A DNA stretch of 12,493 nt from Parachlorella kessleri (taxonomy: Eukaryota; Chlorophyta; Trebouxiophyceae; Chlorellales; Chlorellaceae): the NCBI GenBank assembly GCA_001598975.1, contig BBXU01002444.1, positions 1 through 12,493 on the forward strand, given 5' to 3'. Position numbers and translations under genes: made by a program. The notes beneath the pieces are model-generated. The model did no database searches. It was not told the origin of the DNA and saw only the letters and a program-made list of their open reading frames with translations. This document shows, one piece after another, positions 7,994 through 12,493 of this stretch. How positions within the stretch are numbered: position 1 is the stretch's first letter; the number at the start of each line of letters is the position of its first letter.

Positions 7994-10900
7994 TTAGCAC
8001 TTGCCGTTTTTGGCCCACTTGGCGCCATGGCAGGCAGCCAGACACTTGTTGCTGTAGGTGTTGCCATCGGTGCCACACAAATAGGTGCCTGTGGGCTTGG
8101 GACACTTGGCCTTGCAGGCGTTCAGCGTCTTCAGAGTGCCGTTGCACTTCAGGAACGTCTTGGCGCCCAGCTTGCCGACGGCAGCGGCGTTAACCTTGAG
8201 TTTAGGGTAGACAGATTCCAGAGCTGCCTTCACCTGCAGCGGAGAAAGCACGGACCAAGTTGAAGTATGTACATCTTTGTCGTGAGTTGAATGCCATTCT
8301 GCCTATGGCACCCGCCTCAGGACTGCCTTTGCTGTGGCGAATGGTAGCACCTGCAAACAGTGGTGTAATGCAAGCCTAGCACTGACTGATAAATGCTGCT
8401 GCTTATGGCCCCCGCCCTCCTATGCATATGCCTGCATTTATGGCAAGGCCACCATGGCAAGCAGCTGCAGCACCACTCCACTACCTGCCTAGCCGTACAT
8501 CACGTCAGTGTAGCATTTTGTGCTACAGTCAGTGCTCCCTCTGCACTGCTGCAGCATCTCAGGCACATGCCTTCCCGCTCAAGAAGTCGGCGACCACTGG
8601 GGCAGCCCTTGCCTTCAGCGCTGTCAATTCCCTGGCAGCCGTCCACTGTGCCACACTACCTGCTGCCCTAGCACATGAGGGGCAGCCAGCTAGCTAGCTG
8701 GCTATCAGGGCCAGGCTTACCGTCTCGTAGGTGGTAGCAGAGGCGGCCACACCTTTGGCGAAGGCAGCCTTCACTGCGGTGACCACCCCTTGGTCGGCAG
8801 CAGCCACTAAGGGCTCGATTGTCATGAAGAAAGCGCGGCCGCGAGCCTGCAGACAGCCAGTCGCCTCACCAAGCTGGAGTGCGCAAGGGTACATTTGGAA
8901 AAGGCCAACCCCCAAACTAACTCCAAGAAACCTGAGGCCCTATCCTTGCAGGAAAAGACATAAGTACTGCCAACCAAGCGATTTCTGTGAGAGGACAGTC
9001 ATCAACCAAATGTTTTGCTTTCAGCATGCACCAAGTATGCTTTGATACGACTACCGTGCCCGTTTAGAGCCTTCATACTTACCAAGGCAACAGCAGGGTC
9101 CTTTCCTGCCTTAGCGGCATCGTTGACTTGTGCGGCAGAGTACAGAGTTCCCTGCATGGCATCCCAGGAACTTAGACAGCTCAGTACGCGAGCACAGGCG
9201 GCCCGGCTTTTACCATCAGGGCGAATCACAGCAAGTGAGGCCGCTAACCACAGCTAGTGCGGCCGAGCTGAAGCACAGAAGAGTACATACGGGCCTGGAG
9301 AAACACAGCATGGAAAATGGGAGCTGTCATCCAATGTGCCCACCCAGCAGAGAGAGCTCATCAGTTTGCGCACCTGAATGAATGGCACCAGGATGGCCTG
9401 AATGAACTCTTCGCGGGCCTGCAGGGTTTGGCGAGCAGGACCCATTCTTGCCACAGAGCTCCCCTGGCAACGCTATGGCGCCATCTCCTGCCTGACTAAC
9501 CATCGCCCGCACAAGCACGGCCAATGGGCTTCCTGCACCTGTGTATCAACCCTACGCTTACGTCTACTCAGAGAGGTGCTTGCAGGCACGCAAGAAAGAA
9601 TGCTAGGGGGCCTGCGCCCTACCTGCTTAAACTTGGCAAGGTCGCCCTTCAGGGCTGCGCTGTACATCTTGTTGAAGGCTGCCAGCACGCGGTTGTGGGC
9701 ATTGCTGAGGGCACAGAAACAGTGCCAAACACATGTCAGTTAGGCAAAGCAGGGCCTCAAAGGTGCTAGCAGTCTCCCAATGAGGGGCCAGCCTGCTGCT
9801 TGCAGCCAGTGGTCCTCATTGCACATGACTCTCCAGAGTGTGGCGCCACGATGCCGTGCATAGGCTTTATATAACCATGCATCAAACCAAATGCTTCTGC
9901 CTACTGTTGGGGATAAACTACTCATAGGTGCAACAGCAATGCCCAACAACAGGTCTTGCCATTCTTGGCTGCCACGGTTGGCAAGGTCACCCTAGAGGCA
10001 GAGTACAACGAGTTCTGGCCAGGGCAGAGGAGGGAGACACACCTGTAGCAGGTCTTGCCGTTGTTAACGTCGATCGTAGTTCCAAAGGACTTGGCCAGTC
10101 TCTGGGCCAACGAGTAGATGGCACAATCATTGTTGAAGCCTGCAGCGGCGTTGGTCAGACTGTTCAGGCCAGGAAGGGGGCAGGCAACAGTTGCAAGCAA
10201 GCGTTCCTGCATCAGCTGGTGGCAAGGCCCGGCAGGCTCTTGGTCTCCGACAGGTTACTGTGGCCCGTGTGCTAGGCAGCCGGTGTGTGCTGCTATCCTC
10301 AGAAGCAGCCTGCAAGCGCTGAGACCTGACTATCACACGGGGTGAGCACATGCCTTCCTCTATAGCTTGCAGAGGACGTTCAATGCTTCGAACGAGGTTG
10401 CCTGGGCGGCCACCAGCTTTACAACAGAAGACACCGCGCCAAATGGGCGCATGCAGCTCCTCTTACCAGCATACAGCCCCCAGACCTCCTCCAGGTTGGC
10501 AGGAGCTCCATTTGTGGGGCTGGTATAGTTGGCACCCTGAGCCTCGGTTTTACTCACACTGGAGTCAAGCTCATGCATCTGCAGTCAGGCAAGGGCCACG
10601 AAGCAGATCGGGTTGCAGAAGCCCCGCCTTAGGAAAGAAAGAGCGCGCTTAGCACCCCTGGGGGTTTGATTGCCGAAGAGGCTGTAGCCCGACATATGTG
10701 AAACTGCGTCAAGGCCACCAGAGGTCAACACAGCAAAGCACAGCACAGCCAACAAGTTATTGGATTATGTAAATGCGCCAATGCATTGTCGCCCAGCCAA
10801 CACAGATTTGCACAGCTGGAGCTTTTCAGCAACATGCATTGCTCTCTCTAAAGCGAAGAACAGTACACGCAGTATGTACTGATGTCTCAGGCTGAAGCCA

Positions 10901-12127
10901 TGCAGGACTTCACTTGCTGGTCACCTTGCCAAGTACTCACCACAAAATTGAGAAGGATGATGTTCTGGGGGATCAGCTTTGCCATCTGCAAAGAAAGGGG
11001 CGGGAGACTGTGTCATTGCAGGGAACTGCTTAATGATTAAGTACTTGATTAAGGAAATGCTCAATGAGTAAGTACACTAGTGCACATGCAGCTCCAGTCA
11101 GCTAAGTGCCTATGTGAATACATGATGTGCATCCTTCCTGGGCTGGCATAGAGCCCTTCAGGGTCAGAGATGGTGAGCTGACGCGCACCTTGCAAATTCT
11201 ATCCGTGCTACACTTGACTGAGGCTACCCAGCAGGGAATGTGGTTTTACCATCCGCTGCCAGACAAATAGCCCTTGCACAATCTAGTAAGTCCTCCTGCC
11301 AATGAGGTTCTTCACCTCGGCGCTCAGTGTAGTAGGAGCCAATGCCAGAGCGTCCTTCATGGCAGCGTCCATGAACAGCTCGTTGTTGAAGTACGAGATG
11401 TAGCTGCTCCGGAAGGGCCCTGGTGTGGGGTAGAAGGTCCGGTTGGCAAAGCCTGCACGCCAGGAGCCACAACAGCAAGCCAAGCTCAGACAACCAGTTG
11501 CCAAAAACAAGGCTTGCCAGACGCCCAGCACAGGGCTAGAGACAGTGGGCATGGACTCCAGGGTGGAGCATGTGCTTATGTCGTCAGGGGGGCAGACTCT
11601 GTCCCCTCCCCAAGTGCAAAAGCAAGTGTTCCATCCTCAGGAGGGCAACCTGTAAACAGTCCTTTGCCTCACCTCCAAGGCTTCTGAAGCCCCCACTCCG
11701 TCTGGGGGAGTTCTTGCCAGCCGAAAACACAGTCAGCGCGGTGTCAAAGTCAGGAGGCGACTTGGAGAGAGCAGCAGCAATGTCACAGGCATCCTTGGAG
11801 AAGCCAGTGTAGACTGCAAGGCACAGTGCGGAAATTGCTCAGGCAGCCCTCCTGTGCTGGCGACCCTGGCCCGACTCAAGGTGAGGGCTTGGTGACCCAG
11901 ACTCAACATTGAGCAAGCCGCCACTGATCAGCGGCCTGCGCTCGGCGGTAGCTCCTTTAGGCGCATTGCGAAGTCTTACCTCCGTAGTTGTTTTTGAACG
12001 TGTAGCCAGCCACATTGACGCCTGCAACGTCCGGTACGACAACCGGAGGGTCTTCGAGGAGGGTCCGAGCACCAGCGACGTGGCTGCACGCCAACAGAGC
12101 CGCAAAGGCAGCGATGGGGGCAAGCAT
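7994..12127 (-). CDS. Secreted FEA1/H43-like protein with C-terminal Kazal-like domain (11 exons)
   Basis: Exons in transcript order: 12127-11980, 11813-11673, 11452-11316, 10985-10941, 10578-10467, 10139-10043, 9704-9623, 9418-9374, 9151-9083, 8846-8721, 8233-7994. All ten introns (166-487 bases) are GT-AG. The phases agree and the 1,242-base CDS encodes 413 residues. Residues 1-20 form a signal peptide. The body has features I associate with the algal FEA1/H43 periplasmic family (low-iron or high-CO2 induced, proposed to aid iron uptake): GKNSPRRSGGFRSLGGFA near 80-97, NFVMHELDS near 155-163, LEEVWGLYAGG near 186-196 and FIQAILVPFIQ near 259-269. N-glycosylation sequons are NRT, NYT and NGT. 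The last exon carries a Kazal-like domain. The protein probably acts in the periplasm or cell wall. The introns hold no other gene. The family call is from memory; the gene structure is well supported. Confidence 0.88.
7997..8116 (-). other. Kazal-like domain
   Basis: Residues 374-413 have six cysteines with spacing C-x3-C-x8-C-x10-C-x3-C-x10-C around the signature CGTDGNTYSNKC. This matches the Kazal family core (C-G-[ST]-D-G-x-T-Y-x-N-x-C). An additional Cys at 364 lies just before. Classical Kazal domains inhibit serine proteases through the loop before the third Cys, here PTGTYL. Many Kazal-like domains in extracellular proteins are structural, so inhibition is not implied. Confidence 0.85.
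8684..8703. repeat. 20-base perfect palindrome just inside intron 10
   Basis: AGCCAGCTAG followed directly by CTAGCTGGCT is a perfect inverted repeat with no spacer. It starts 17 bases after the 5' splice site (GTAAGC at 8720) of the minus-strand gene, inside its longest intron (8234-8720). In RNA it could form a hairpin next to the donor, though with no spacer several base pairs at the tip would open to make a loop. Confidence 0.9.
11030..11075. repeat. Imperfect 15-base direct repeat in intron 3
   Basis: TTAATGATTAAGTAC (11030-11044) and TCAATGAGTAAGTAC (11061-11075) differ at two positions and lie 31 bases apart. A partial copy (TTGATTAAGG) sits between them. They fall inside intron 3 (10986-11315) of the FEA-like gene, in a locally AT-rich stretch. 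No function is evident. Confidence 0.6.
12068..12127 (-). other. Signal peptide
   Basis: The first 20 residues, MLAPIAAFAALLACSHVAGA, have a hydrophobic Ala/Leu core and small residues before a likely cleavage site (AGA|RT). The next stretch is polar and acidic (RTLLEDPP). The usual positive charge near the N-terminus is missing, but the core and cleavage region are typical. This ATG is chosen because an in-frame TGA lies four codons upstream (12137-12139). Confidence 0.8.
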
Positions 12128-12493
12128 TAGGCTAGTTCAAGGGTACTGGCAGCACAATGTGCGATTGATGGCGAATGCGGATTGGGGTCGGTCCTTATTG
12201 ATAGCGGCCGCCAGCCAGGCGTGCGCATCGAGCGAGTCCGCGCACGCAAGTGCGCTCAGGCTCGTGGAGATGCCAAGGATCTGACGGATGGCACGCTTCG
12301 ATCGGTACCCTGACATCTCAGATGGCAGATGATAAACGGCCATGCCTTGGATCACCACAGAACGACCCTCGGCAGGAATGAAGTATCCTTCCTGGAGACC
12401 CCCTCAGTGAGGGGGCAAGGGAACCAGCTCCGGCCCTCAGCCTGAGGATCAGTTTTTCACAACCAGTGGGGTGGTGTGTGTGGGGTGGGGGGG
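12128..12493 (-). promoter_or_regulatory. Presumed promoter and 5' UTR of the FEA-like gene, with two dyads
   Basis: This lies upstream of the ATG at 12127. Two inverted repeats share the half-site CCTCA/TGAGG: CCCCCTC-AGT-GAGGGGG at 12399-12415 and CCTCAG-C-CTGAGG at 12435-12447, centred about 34 bases apart. Paired similar dyads could be binding sites for a dimeric regulator, but position is the only support. A 68- to 73-codon open frame (about 12137-12358) lies in frame just upstream of the start and ends at TGA 12137-12139. It is not called as a gene. Confidence 0.4.
12467..12493. repeat. G-rich low-complexity edge
   Basis: The last 27 bases consist of G runs with interspersed T, including GGGG, GGGG and a terminal run of seven G, with a GTGTGTG stretch between. 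This could form a G-quadruplex or simply mark a low-complexity boundary. It cannot be followed beyond the window. Confidence 0.6.

Noticed and set aside
7932..8263. Plus-strand ORFs opposite the Kazal-like exon
   Set aside because: They are antisense shadows of the well-supported minus-strand last exon.
12137..12358. Open frame of about 70 codons in frame with, and just upstream of, the FEA-like start
   Set aside because: It ends in TGA four codons before the main ATG, lacks any recognisable motif and lies in the presumed promoter or leader. The signal peptide directly after the later ATG makes that start better.

Overview
The window looks like nuclear DNA of a green alga, most likely a trebouxiophyte such as Coccomyxa. 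This is judged from gene style: moderate GC, dense short spliceosomal introns with GTGAGT/GTGCGA/GTAAGT-type donors, a C-terminal MYND zinc finger on a long helical protein, and an FEA1/H43-like secreted protein. No rRNA, tRNA, CRISPR or bacterial-style operon was seen.

Layout: (1) 1-1255 has no convincing gene. It holds one copy of a dispersed repeat (about 158-783), split by a C/T-rich insert of about 410 bases that contains short tandem duplications, followed by the presumed upstream region of gene 1. (2) 1256-7432, plus strand: a roughly 15-exon gene for a helical-repeat (partly TPR-like) protein of about 1,350 residues ending in a complete MYND zinc finger. Most introns are GT-AG. Two are best explained as GC-AG, and three junctions are unresolved. 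(3) 7433-7993: the spacer between two convergent 3' ends, holding the second, uninterrupted repeat copy (about 7664-7869). (4) 7994-12127, minus strand: an 11-exon gene whose ten introns all close with GT-AG and consistent phase, giving a 413-residue secreted protein. It has a signal peptide, a body resembling the algal FEA1/H43 (low-iron or high-CO2 inducible periplasmic) family, and a C-terminal Kazal-like Cys-rich domain. (5) 12128-12493: the upstream region of gene 2, with two nearby CCTCA/TGAGG dyads and a G-rich edge.

The two genes are convergent neighbours and nothing suggests that they act together. The most distinctive points are the FEA-like body joined to a Kazal-like domain, the MYND finger split across an intron, the GC-AG introns, and the repeat pair that flanks gene 1. 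Family names rest on motif reading from memory, not on a search.
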